Assembly (NCBI GenBank): GCA_036583965.1
Contig: JAZBQD010000013.1
Coordinates: forward strand, 3,636,144-3,700,143
Length of the DNA stretch: 64,000 bases
Direction: 5' to 3'
Source of the DNA: Prunella strophiata
Lineage: Eukaryota > Chordata > Aves > Passeriformes > Prunellidae
The translations under genes and the position numbers were made by a program. The notes beneath the pieces are model-generated. The model worked only from the letters and a program-made list of their open reading frames with translations. It did not search any database and was not told the origin of the DNA. Each line of letters starts with the position of its first letter. The stretch's first letter is position 1. This document shows, one piece after another, positions 36,627-49,411 of this stretch.

Positions 36627-39600
36627 CTACTCCCCAAGGACTGGGCAGACTGGTGCCTCATGCTGCCAGCACCTGGCCCACCACAGTAACTGCTGGCCCT
36701 TATGACCAGTACGATTTCCTTTGGGCTGGTGACCCAGAGGTGACACCTCCTTTATCTCACAGCAATTCCCCCAGGCACTGACTTCTCCAGTCCTTTTGTC
36801 CTTGCAGTTCCATGGACTGCTTACATTGCTGGAAAGAGGGATTGACCATTAGGTGAGATGGTTTGGACAATATTGGCACTTTTAAAAGAACCCCTGTCCT
36901 AAGAGGAGCTGTGATTGCACAGATTTGATCATCTCTATTTAAACACAGGAGGGCGTTTAATATTTAAACTGATTGTGAGCACCTTCTGCTGGAAGTGCCT
37001 ACTACAGCAAACCAAGCCTCCTGGTGTGATTAATGAAATCCATTGTGGCATTAATTTTCATCTCTAATGCTTCCTTCAGTGTATAAAACAAAAAGAGATT
37101 ACACTGAGATGGTTTTAATCTCCCAAACAAAGCCTGAAACAAACCCCATTGCTGCATCTGTTAGGATTGGGATGAAAAAAAGCTATTGCTTGGATGGAGA
37201 GGGAAAAGTACATATAAATCAGTGAAATGTATTGTAAATATGCCACCATCTTAGTCAGGCATCTATACAAGCTTAATGTTCTTTTGGGGACTATTGACTG
37301 CAAAACATAACTGTGTTATCTGGAGCAACCCTGGATTAAAGCTTTGTTTATAGCACAACATATTATTGATTTCCACTTAAAAAAAAAAATTAAAAAATTC
37401 ATTGTCCTGTGAATTTAATTATTGGTTTGGCTTTTTAGAAATATGGTATGTTACTGCTTCTGAAACTCCTTTTTTAATAAAGTATGCTATTTTATTAGTA
37501 TTTTATTTTGTATGTGTTATCCCAATCAAATACCTATGAAAAACTGTTAAGAATATAACAATGCAGTTTCCTTACAATGAAATGGTAGCATTATCTATTA
37601 GGATCCTAAAATGTATTTCAGCTGAGAGCTGGGACAGTTGCTGCCTGTATAGTGGACACCCAACTCCCATTTCTGCTCTTCTTGCCCTGCTTCAGCTTGG
37701 TTATGTCCTTTGGAGAGCCTCAGCCCAGAAAAGAGAAGAACCAGTTATTGGAAACAAGTCAAACATGAGGTTGTTTTGTTTTAATTGCACTGCTGAAGGC
37801 TGATGTGAGACTTCACTCCTCAGGTACTGCAATAGTGAGCAGTTCTTGTGGAGATTTAGATCAGGCATTTCAAGAGCTGACACTCTTGCAACACAGAAGG
37901 TTCCTGTGTGTACAGAACAAATGATCTTTCAGCCTGGAAATCACTCCAGGGATGGCCCTTTCTGAAAATGCAAAAAGGCCAAACTGACTCAAGCACACAG
38001 AGAATCAAGAGCAAGTGACTGATGGCAGTGATGTCATCACAGAGCACAGAAATGTCACCTTGCCCAGGACACATTGCCTTCTTTGTGATACTAGCAAACA
38101 AGGGTGAAAACAAAGCATAGGTGTAAGAGAGTGGTGTAAGAGTCTTTGTAAGAGGGTCAATCATTCTTTCCTTGCTCAGATTAAAATCTTGCAGGTCTGT
38201 ATAAACTAGAAAGCAAAAGGTTCTATTCCTATGGGGCAAAAGGATGGCACTGACCTTGCCTCTAAGTATTTTTTTTTTTCCTTCTTGCTTTTCCCCATCC
38301 CACAAGTACTGAATCCAGTAATTAAGCCATGGGGAGGGTTGGAGAACTTGATTCAAGGAGCCATCCAGGGCAACCTGCCAGTGCAAATTCCCTCTGCTAA
38401 ACAGGTTCCTAAAAGAGCAAGATACTGAAACAGGCAATCCAGCTTAAGCTGTGGATGCAGCAGTGGCTATTGTCCTTCCCAGAGGGTCAAGGGGAGGTGA
38501 ACTCTAAGCTGTGCAGGCTCTTCAAGCCCAGTGTCAAGTATATTGTTAAATCTGATGCTTTGAAATCTGTACTCTGCCTTGCAGGGATTTCACTGGTTGG
38601 TCTGTTCACAAAGCAAGTGTGGCAGAGGGTCTGGACCTTTGGTGGTTACACCAACAAATGCTGGAGCTTGTAGGACTGTATGACTTGTGCAGGACAAAGC
38701 ATTTTTCACACATCAGGAAAGCTGGAAATCCAATAAATGTCCAAGTGCTTCAATCAATACCTTCACCTCAGCTGTAAGGGCAACACTCAGATAACAGGCA
38801 CTGCAAAGGGATGATCCTTTTTTGTTTAGAGTAAGGGGAGAAAAAGATGTGTTGTGGGAAAGCCACAGCCAGACCTGTGAAAGTAGGTTATTGTCCTGTG
38901 CTTTTAAAGCCGACTGTGGTGAGAAAGGAATTCCCATCAACATCCTTAATCTTCCTGCCAGTGGGCTGACAGACTTCCAGGGGAGGCAGCACAAGCTATC
39001 AGGTTTCTTTTGCCATTCCCTCTCTCTGTCTCTCTTTCTCTCTCTGTCCCTGCCCCACTCCCCCCTTTCTGAATGATTAATTGCTTTATTCTTTTCTCTG
39101 TTTTTCTGCACTTAATTTCTGCCAAATATCTTACTTTTTCTGGTTGTTTGTGTACCTCTGTGCTGAGGTACACAGCCTCCTCTGCTGCAAGAGGTGCAGG
39201 CAGCCTTGGAGAGTTTGCAGTTACCCTAATGAATAATTAAAGGACATATGTGTCTTGCTTACAAAACAGGCCAGAACTGCAAAGCCAGAGATAAGACTCA
39301 TGTATGACCTTTCTTTCTCTTTGCTTCTGTAATGTCCAAAGCTATCCAGTATGTGTGTGCCCAGCTTTTCCCTGATGCTGAGTAGAGGAAATACAGGATG
39401 GGAAGGTGTATTTGCAGACCTTGGTAAGGGTGAAAAAACCAGAGATTTATTGTAAAACTCTGTGAAGTTTTAAGAAGGGAAAGAAAGCTGTTATGAGTAT
39501 TAGCCAAGCAAGATGTAGTAAAATAAAAGACCATCCTGATTTTTCTCAAGGCTCAGTATCTCCACAGAGTTTCTGACAAGTTTGTTTTTTCCCAGGGTTC

Positions 39601-42600
39601 CCAATATCACGTCAGGTAGAACAGAAAGACCACTCATCCACCATGGTGACTCATGGCATTGAAGTCAGGGGAAACATCCCTTGACTGCTAAGGGGGTAAA
39701 GCAGGGATGACTCAGGAGTGCCCAAGGACAGAGCCAACACCATGCTGTGCTCACCCTGCCTGTGTGTAAGGAGCAGGGGGTGCAAAGGGAAAAGAACAGG
39801 GGAACAGTATGGCTTGTAATATGGCACACAGGAGCTAGAGATGTAACTATATTGTACTATAGGTGTTAGTCTCTGTGAAGTTTGTGAAGCATTCTGTAAC
39901 AGTCTCTCAAAAAAAAACCTGACAGTGCTGGGAACAAGCAGAACTACTGTGGATCTGGAGGAGTTGCATGGCCAATATTTCAGGCCAGCTTGATCTGTTT
40001 GGGGTACCCCACCAACAATTTGACTTTGGTTCACACCTGGCCCTGATCTGACACACATGCTGCCTTGCACCTGAGGCTCATTCTTGACTTGCCATGGTCC
40101 AGGGAGACTCTGGACACAGGATCCAAGCTGGCTTTTTCTCAGTGGCATGATCATTCCAACACTTATGCCAAGAGGGCTCCCATCCTCACAGACCCTTGTG
40201 CCAGCTGCTGGAACTGCAGTGTGCCTTCAGCAGCATGTGACAGACTGCTGGAACTACTCAGACCTGCTGGAGAAGCTGCAGAGAAACAGAAAATGTCTCA
40301 GGGACACGGTGAGCACAACAGGGTGCAGAGCAGAGCTGGGCTGGGGATGTGCAGGGTGGCACTGAACACTCACATGAGAGGGGTGGTGTGGGTCTGAGTG
40401 CTCCCACACAAACCCAGCTGTGGGCTGGCTGCTTCTGCAGCCCACAGGAGGAGTAAAGATGTAATGGTTCCATGGGGAGATGTACATCTGCATCTAGACT
40501 GGTGCTGTGTTTTTTTAATGAGCTAGGTGTTTTCAGCAGTGGGTGTGAGTTCTCCCTCTTGAATCTGACCACATGACAATGTTTGCCAAGCCTTTGTGGA
40601 ACAAACACTCCTATTAAGAATTAAAAAGTAGCTTGTCCCTTTGCTCATATGTAAGGCACAAACTGAGAGAGCTGTTCTTGCTTGTATTTCTTTACAGCAA
40701 ACCCTTAGGTCCCAAAATTACTTGTCATGGTGTAGGCCATGGAGTTCTGCAGCCATTAAATGACTGGACATGACTTTGTGCTTTGTTGTAGGGAAAAATA
40801 CTTGTTCACTATGATCTCGCTCTGCTTCTTAGGGATATGCTGTGATTTGTAATGACTTGTTTTAGGAATGCTGGTCTTTGATCTGGCATTACTGCATTGT
40901 AATTGACCATGTTGACACAAAGCAATGGTGGGGTTTAATGCAGCCTCTTTCACTCACTGCTGTGGTCAATTATTTCATGATAATGGCAACTCTGCCAGGT
41001 ATTTTTGCTTCATTGGGCAATTATGTTGTTATGGAAACTGGAATTCTATAAATTATCTGAAGAGAGGCCTGATTCACTTATTGGGAACAAGAAATTTTAA
41101 AGTAAAAAAAATTAAAGTACAGGATAGCAGGGTTTTTCATTAGCTGTATAGTTATTTATGTAATTACTAATCCTTAGAGCTGTTAACTCCTTGGTGCAAA
41201 TATCAGCACCTTTGTGTCCCTGCAGGATCTGCTCTGTTTGTCACATCATTAGGAGCCAGACCATCCTGCCCAGGGGGAGGCATCCTGGGTATGTGCAGCA
41301 CAGAAGCTTTCAGAGGAGCTTTTGCAGCACCCATCACCTATGAGAGTAATCTCCTTTCATGCCCTGAGCTGTTTCCTCAGCACTTTCCAAGAGCACGAAC
41401 TACGATAAACATGTGGGTGGAAAACCACTGAAAAGAAGTAATTAAGTTGCTCCTGGTGAGCTAAAGCTCATTCTACATGGATGAGGAACCCTGCATTAGC
41501 TTGAGGTAGTCAGTGCTATTCCCCAGCATATTTCTCCTTTTTCACTTTCAAACTGATTTCTTCTGGTTCTTTTTAACAGTTGAGTCACTAAAAAGAACAT
41601 TGTCACCTTTTACATGTTCAGCTCACAGGACAGGAGGGACACTGTCTCCCTGGGCTCCAGGAGTGCTCTGCACTGTCAGGAGCAATAACCTCTCTTCCTC
41701 TTGGCTCTGGAGGCACCTGGAAATCTGTCTTTGCTGTGTCAGCCTGGCCATGGGGAGACCTGCAAGTACTAGGGAACAAGTCCCCAGAGGATGTTTCCCT
41801 GAGTAGCAGGGTTTAATTTGGGAGGCAGTAATCAACCTTGCTATAAAAATAGCCAAGTCTTGATTTCTCCAGAAAAATGAAAATCCTTGTGTTTTCTCAT
41901 GCTAGTTGCTGGTTTCTAGATCCCCTTCAGTTTTGTCAGCACCCTTCTGTTTCACAGAATGGTGAGTTGCCAGACTGGTGTATCATCTCCCTGGGGTCTG
42001 CTGCCCACGTAGCAGGTATTCAAATTCAAACTAGCAGACTTTGTAAGAGTGCAGGACAGCTTCGGCTGGCAGGAAAAGATTTGGGTTTCTTACAAATGTG
42101 GTTACATATTGGTGTATGAGAACAATTCACAATGAAATGAAACTTGCTATGAGTGATTTCTATTTTAAGCTCATATTATGTATAGGAGTTTTCAAGAGAA
42201 AAAGAATTGCCAAATAACAGCTAAGACATAGTGTTGAATTATGGGTATTGCTTTCTGCTGTTTAATTACCTGCAGACTGCACTATCCTGTTGGAAAGGCA
42301 ACAACAGAACAGTTCTCATCTGGCAAAAGTATTTCTGTAGGATTAGAAAGTAAATTATTTTCCATCACTTGTACTGCTCAGAAAATCAATGTATCTTTTT
42401 TGCCTCATTTAGGGACTTGATTCACAAACAAAAGCAGAACATAAAAAGCTTCTTTATTTTCTTGTTTTACTGCAAACATAAGAACTCTGTACAGCACTGT
42501 GCAAAGATCCCTGGATGTGGCACATGGCACCTGCTTTTGGAGAGGAAACAAAACCAGACCTTTCCCAAAATGACACACCACCCCTCCCTGTACTGTTTGC

Positions 42601-45600
42601 TTTCCAAGGAGTTCAAAGATCTTCACAGAAACCATAATGAGGCAACTCTTGGGGTGACATTGTCCTGAAATCCCTGTTCCCCTTTCACAGAGGGATGAGG
42701 AGAAGCCAAGGCAGTAACTTGCCAACAGTCCCCATGCCAAGGCATGCAAATCTCATGATCAACTTGAGATCCTACAGTTGTAACCCTTAGACCACAGTTT
42801 CTCTTCAAGAGCCAAGTCACAAAAGGAAAACAAAAGAGTTCCTGTCAATATCTCTTTGCAATGACTAACACTGCTTTGGTTTTTGAGTCAGACTCCCGAA
42901 GATCAAGGAAGGAGCTGCTGTAACACAGCTGAAGTCACAGATATATAAGAGTGATGGTATAAAACAGCTGAATAGAACAAGAGCAAGAGAGAAGGTTGAA
43001 GCTCCAGAGAGCTTGAGATCAAAACATAGGCAACATGGAAAACATGAAAGAGATTGGTCTTACATACTAGAAAGGACCAATGGAGAGAATGAATCCATAT
43101 AACAGTAATTTTACTGGTCCACTTCACAGTAATTTTTTTAGATTTTAAATTGTGAGATAAATTATTCTTGTAATTTAAAAAAAGTATTTCTTTATTCCTG
43201 CTGGGAGGACCTAGTTGACATCAGTTGTAAATGTGTTAGGACAGAAAAATCAAAGTGTTTAACTGCTGCGAGGCACTCTCATCATATCATAATGCCTTTT
43301 GAAGCGTAATTCAATGATTGATCAGAGGAGATCTAATTAACTGACTACATTATATGAAAAAAACAACCATGGAGAAAGCTGTGATACTCTGGGTATCACA
43401 TTCATCAGAATCTTTGCTCTGTTGCATGGGTGTGGGTGTTCTAAGGAAAAGCCAAACCTTCATTCAATAGATCACCTAAGAATAAACCTTAAGATTAAAA
43501 GTTTCCTTTCTCTTTCTATCCTGCCTTTCCCATTTTATTGCTTTGCATACTTCTAGACATTTTAGGAAGTGCATAGACCATATTTGTCACTAAAATATTC
43601 AGCATTAAGCTAACTGCTTAAATCTAATATTCACCCACACATTATCTATATGGGGGTGAAATTTAGATGTGAACATTACCTTAATAAAGTGCCTTCTATT
43701 CTTGTTTCCCATTTTTGCATTTTGCTGTACAGCACTCCATGCCTGCAGGGGCAGGGTGAGCTCAGTTGCATTGGGAATGACATTTATGAACATTTAGTGC
43801 AGCCTCAGTGTGAGTTCAGAGCCAACTTCTCCCATGGGGTGTGTGAAGGCAGCGATGTGACAAAAAGGGAGCCAGATACTCTTCACTGGGATCAATGAAT
43901 ATGTTGACATGCTGTTGTCAAAAGATAGGAAGATTAGGTGCATATTTTTCTTACTCAATGGCCTTTCATCCTGAATGTAGAGACTGATAAAACTCCACAG
44001 CAATCCAGGCTCTGGGTTTGGCTGAATGCCCTTTAGTCTGTGATTCTCCTCTCTCCAGGTTATTTTATAAAGCTTCACACTTTTGCCTGCCTAGAATGAC
44101 ATGAAATCAGCCTTGTTGAGCAGGAAGGGAAAAGTCATCAAAAATTCTATTTTGTATATTATTTCAGTAGCTGTGGGTTAGCTTGCCACTTATTTGGGTA
44201 TCTGGTTTCTTTCAGCAACACTTTGCTATTAAAAGTATATATTAGTTTAAATAAACATGGTTTTGCCTATTTTAGTCATCCTCTTTTAGGTCAGTGTCAG
44301 ATGTAGTCTTATGTGAAGAATTTAATTAATTTTTATTTTCCCTCACTGTTTTCATAGAAAGCTATCATACAGACAGATGAGTTTTCCTTCCCCAAATTTA
44401 CACTTAAGACATTTCAGTGAAGGCCAAAAAAACAAAGGCAGCAACTACCCTCCAAACATTCCATTATTGAATATCCTTGCAGAAGAGCCTGTATGGCTTC
44501 CCATTCCACAGTCTACCTCATAATCCTTGCTACTCCCTGGGTCAGTTTTGTGCTACTCAGTATAAAATACACATGGTGTCAGTTTTACTCCAGTTATTTA
44601 ACTCCAAAGGAGTAACCTATATACAACTAGCTGAAATATTTATGGGTTTGCCCTTCAAGTGGTTTTGTTTGTTGAGTGTTTCAGAACTTACTCAGTGGGA
44701 AAAAGGAGATGCTTGCACATAACATGATATGTCTGCAGAGTTCAGGAAATATTGTCTCACTTTTTGAAGCACACCAACATCCCTGTCCAGTGCAGAAGCC
44801 TCCTGGGAACTTGCTGTGGGCATGAAAGGTAAGAGCTTACCGTGATTTTTAGTGTGTCTGCACATGCGTCACCCTTGGCTGCTTCTCTTTCTCTCCTGAT
44901 GACTTTTCAGCTCAATAAGTTGTAGCACAAATAACCTGCAGTGCTATAGCCACCAGAAATTGGAAAATCATTCAGCAGCACAGCCTAAGAGCCACCTCCA
45001 GCCAATGGGGGAAAGGCCTGTGGGTCAGGGAGGTGATTTATGGGAATCATCTCTCAACTGCTATAGAATTAGCACCTAGAGTTGGAAAAAGAATGTGGAA
45101 TAAAGGAATCTACCTCTATGGAAAAGTGCCTCACTCTGCACTTCAAATGTTTTGTTTTAAAAGCTGGAGTTGTATTTATAGAAATTAAAACATGGTTCCC
45201 CTGTGCCAGCCTTTTGTATCTATTATTCTAATATGCCTGTGGAACTTGTCTGGCTTTCTCCTGCCATTAATTGTATGTATTAGTTGTCAGTCTGTTGAAC
45301 CCTTCCTTTAACTCAATTTTTGAAGAATAAGAGTAATTTGAGTAGCTGGAGAATGCTGCCTAGGCAAGTGATTGTGTTGATAAAACAGAAACATTATGTT
45401 CCTCTTTATTTACAGTCATTGTAAATGGAAAATGCATCTATTGTTTGTGCTGCTCTGAAATTATATATTGCTCTTTCAGACACCTGAGGACCCATTATCA
45501 CCTCCTGAATTTTTGTGTTTGTCTGTGAGAGAAAATGGCCTTTATTGTCCTATCTCAGAAACACCATCTCATCAATTGGGAACCAATTTAGAATTCTTTT

Positions 45601-47696
45601 AATTCAGCAGATCATTAGAATATATATGACACTTCCAGGGAAAATTAAACCATGTGGAAGCAATAAAAGACTGGCAGTTATGTCTGATCAACAGTAATAG
45701 TCCAGCATCTTGGGAGAAAATAATGTATTTTAATTCAGAAGTCTATCAACATTTAACAAAGCTGAATTTGTATTTTAGCCCATTACAAAATTACTAGTAT
45801 TTGGAAATTGGTTTTGTATTGTTTTGTGTGCATTTTGTTGTTGTTTTGTGGGTTTTATTTGTTTTGCTTTGTATTGTTTTGAGGGGATAAGGGGGATGGG
45901 TGAAAAGACAGACAGCTGCAAGGACTTGCAGCACATTCTAATTCTTTATTTTGTTTGACCTGATTTAACAAGCTTCCTCTGTTGAAATATCATCGTCTAT
46001 GTCGGGAATTATGTCAGGAAGCACAATATGTGCAGTGTGGGTGAGTGAGCTTGCAAAAACTGTCAATGAAGATCAATTACAGGAATTTTTGAATTACACA
46101 TTAGATAAGAAGCAGATGACTTCTTTTCCCTTGCAACTGCGCTGTTAACTATTTTTGTCTGAATTAAAATACAGCCGTAGAGGCAGTGCAAATCTGTCAC
46201 TGAGCGTCACAGGCTGCCCAGGCTTATTGATCATTTTCTTCTTTACGACTGAGGTCCTGCAGAGCCCTGCTTTTGGCACAGAGCTCTGTGCAGAGGAAGC
46301 CAGAGAGCAGCAATCCACTAACAACCCAGGATTTATATGCAGCTTGGGCAGAAATGGCCCTTTACAAATGACTTGGTAGGCATGAAAAGAAAAATGCTAT
46401 TCAGGAGTTGCCATTTTCTGATGTGTTGGTACTGCTGAATGATGCAGTGGGGGCTGTGTGTCCTTCTCTCACACCACAGCTGGGCAGGCAATGACAGGGG
46501 GAGGCAGCCTTGCTCCTGCACCTTCTCTGGTTATAAATACCTTGGATCAGCCTGTTCATTGGATATTTCTGAATGTGGAATAGCATTTTTTTGCCCCAAG
46601 AGGCTACATATAAGGGGAGAAGACTTTTGCAGACTCTACACAGCTGTTGAACACCACTGCCAGCATTTCCTGGCTGTGCCTCTGGCTCAGTTTGGAGCTG
46701 AATTCCAGAAAACAAGCAGGATTTAAAGAACCCTTTTCAAGAGAGAAGTAGCAGTTCTTATTCACAGGAACTAGAGGATACATCATCTTTTGAGGCTGGG
46801 ATACTGAAAGGCATCAGAATGAAAGCCAGGGGAATGTAGAGAGGAAAGAGGTGCAACAAACTATGCAGCCTGTGTGCAAATCTCTTTTATTCCAGCATCT
46901 TGTATTCTAAATAATCTTTATTTTGTAGTATCTGTTCATGGAGGAATAGGTTGATGTAGAACCCAGACTCCTCCACTGATTTAAATGCTGTCTTCTGGAG
47001 GATTTTAAGTGGTAGCTGGTTGTTAACAAATAACAATTACTTAAGATAGATTTAAGAAATTTATTTATTTATTTTAGTTATTGTTGTTTTTTGTCATTTT
47101 GAGGTTGGCTGTTAGGCTTTTATTGATAGCTCTTGGATATGAAAAGCTGGCTACTTTCTGCTTGGTGCTTAAAAGCTTTAAGATGTGGGGTGTGCCAAGT
47201 CTGCACCTTCCCCTCATTTCCAAGGGACTAATTGCTACTAATTGTTCTCATCCACTGGCATAACTCATTAATGCTGCATCTGATCCATTTCAAATTTCAG
47301 AGAAGCAATGCACAAGATCCATTGCTCTGAGGAAAACTGGAGGACTAAGTGGTGAGAAGAATAGAAAGAGGAAAATATTCTACCTTAGTAATTTGGTAAC
47401 TAATTCAATTGTAGAGGAATTTGAAATAGTGGCATAAACCCACCTTTCATTAAAAAGTTATTTTCAAAACAAAAGTCAACCTGCAGTACTTTAAAAACAC
47501 AGGGGAAAAAAGAAGTAGCCTAAAGCCAGTTTTTATTCAGGAAATGTTTATTCCATAGAAACTCTTTCACATGGAGTTTCCATTCCTCTTTCAAGATTTG
47601 TATTTTTGTATCCAGCCTTTGTCTAAAAATGGCAAAATGCAATTCCTTGGCAGACCATGAACATTGCACCATTGCAACAACTTCCCACCTTCCCAA

Positions 47697-47718
47697 TTTT
47701 TTTTTTTTTTTTTTTTTT
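47697..47718. repeat. T22 homopolymer
   Basis: Uninterrupted run of 22 T residues. No element with target duplications was recognised beside it. Confidence 0.9.
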
Positions 47719-49377
47719 GAGGAAGAATATACTGGGTTTGGAGCCTTTTCTTTCCAGGTAGTAAAGGAAATTTAAAAGCGTGAGAAAACAATGTGAGCCA
47801 GGCCAATCACCATGAGAAATGGTGAAGAGCACTCCAAAAAAAGCAATTTCACCATGCAGTGACCTCCAAAGCAGCCAGAAATTGTCATTCACTTCCTTTA
47901 TGAACCTTAAATTACTTCACTGTTTGTCAGTGTTATTTCTTAATCATGTATTCATCACAATTCTTAACATGGAAAAGCTGTTTAAAAATGAGAATCCCAC
48001 AATAGTCACTGTAAAATATCTCCTGGCCTCCAAGCAAACATTACAGAACTAATTCTAGAAGAATTAAATAAAGTAACATGTAGGCTGTCATTGCCGAGCT
48101 CTTTGGGACAGGAATGAACACACCCACTCAGAGCAGGAACATCTAAAATCCATGAGGTACCAAAATCGTGATTCCTGATTCCAGATTAAAAAACAGGCAG
48201 GCAATCAAATCTAAATTTCTTTTAGTCTCACCTGGAAGAGTCCTTTGACATTAAAACTGCATTGCCTCATCTGCTGCTTTTATTTGTACTCTGCACAAAG
48301 TGCTACTATTGTTCTTTTTTACCCTATTCACAGTGCCACCATGCTATAGGGCTGCAGAGCACAGATTATTGGTTACTGGAATTTTTGGAATAAATCTTCA
48401 AAGGAAAAAGACAGAATTTATTTCAAATTCAATTACACAAAGAATCCAAGTCTACCTCTGTATCTTAAACCATAAGAGTTAGTAAAGACTGGGTTTGTTT
48501 TCTTTCAAAAAGCTGGCATCATTTTAACAGACATATTTTGTTTAATCTATTTTCATACTTAATTTTGATACTTCAGTCTGATGATATTTGTTTTTGTAAC
48601 AAAATACCTGGGCACTGATGCCCAATCCCACAAACAAGCAAATTATTGCTGTAGTTGAGGAAAGGATGCCTTTTCTGTGGATTTGTTGATTTAAGGCAAA
48701 GAAAAGAGTCTTGCTGAGAACATCTAGAATTCATTCACCCTAGGACCAACGTATGATTAAATTTTAATAATAAGTTTTAATTGTGCTTTCAAAAGAATTC
48801 TGTCTCTTCACCATAAAGGTATTGCTGTTCTTTTGGAATCTAAGTAAAATATAACTGGATATGGCCATTTTTACATGATTGTTCTATCTAAATTCCAGAG
48901 TAATTGAGTGTTATGTTAGATGCAGTTGCCATCTGATAAGCAGCATCTGTCCTGGTCTAGGTTTTATCTTGTAAACCAGAGCTGCCTTCCCTTCCCCATC
49001 AATGAGAACATGCAAGCAGTTCTTTAGGACATTTAAAACAAAACATTTTTTTATAATGGCTCAGATACTTTATCAGTTTTGCTTTAATTAAGCTCCTGTC
49101 ACCTGTTGCTGTGCAACATGTAATTCCCATTAAGTCATGACAAATGTAGTTTTCAGCAGCTCCAGGAGATGTTAATGTGAACACATCAATATTCATATCT
49201 CTTGACAGATCATGAGGTTTAATAAATTGCTTTCTATAAAATAATTTTTGTGGAATCAGGGGTGTTCCTCTGATAGCACAAAGGAAGTCCTGAAGCTGAG
49301 ATATATAATTTGCTTTTCACTGTATCTACAAGTTAATAAATTATTTATCTGGAAAGTAGTGAGGGATTTGTTTTAGG

Positions 49378-49379
<2 letters not shown>

Positions 49380-49408
<29 letters not shown>
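49380..49408. repeat. A29 homopolymer
   Basis: Uninterrupted run of 29 A residues, the longest homopolymer in the window. It could be the tail of a retroposed transcript, but the upstream DNA has no recognisable coding remnant. Confidence 0.9.
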
Positions 49409-49411
<3 letters not shown>

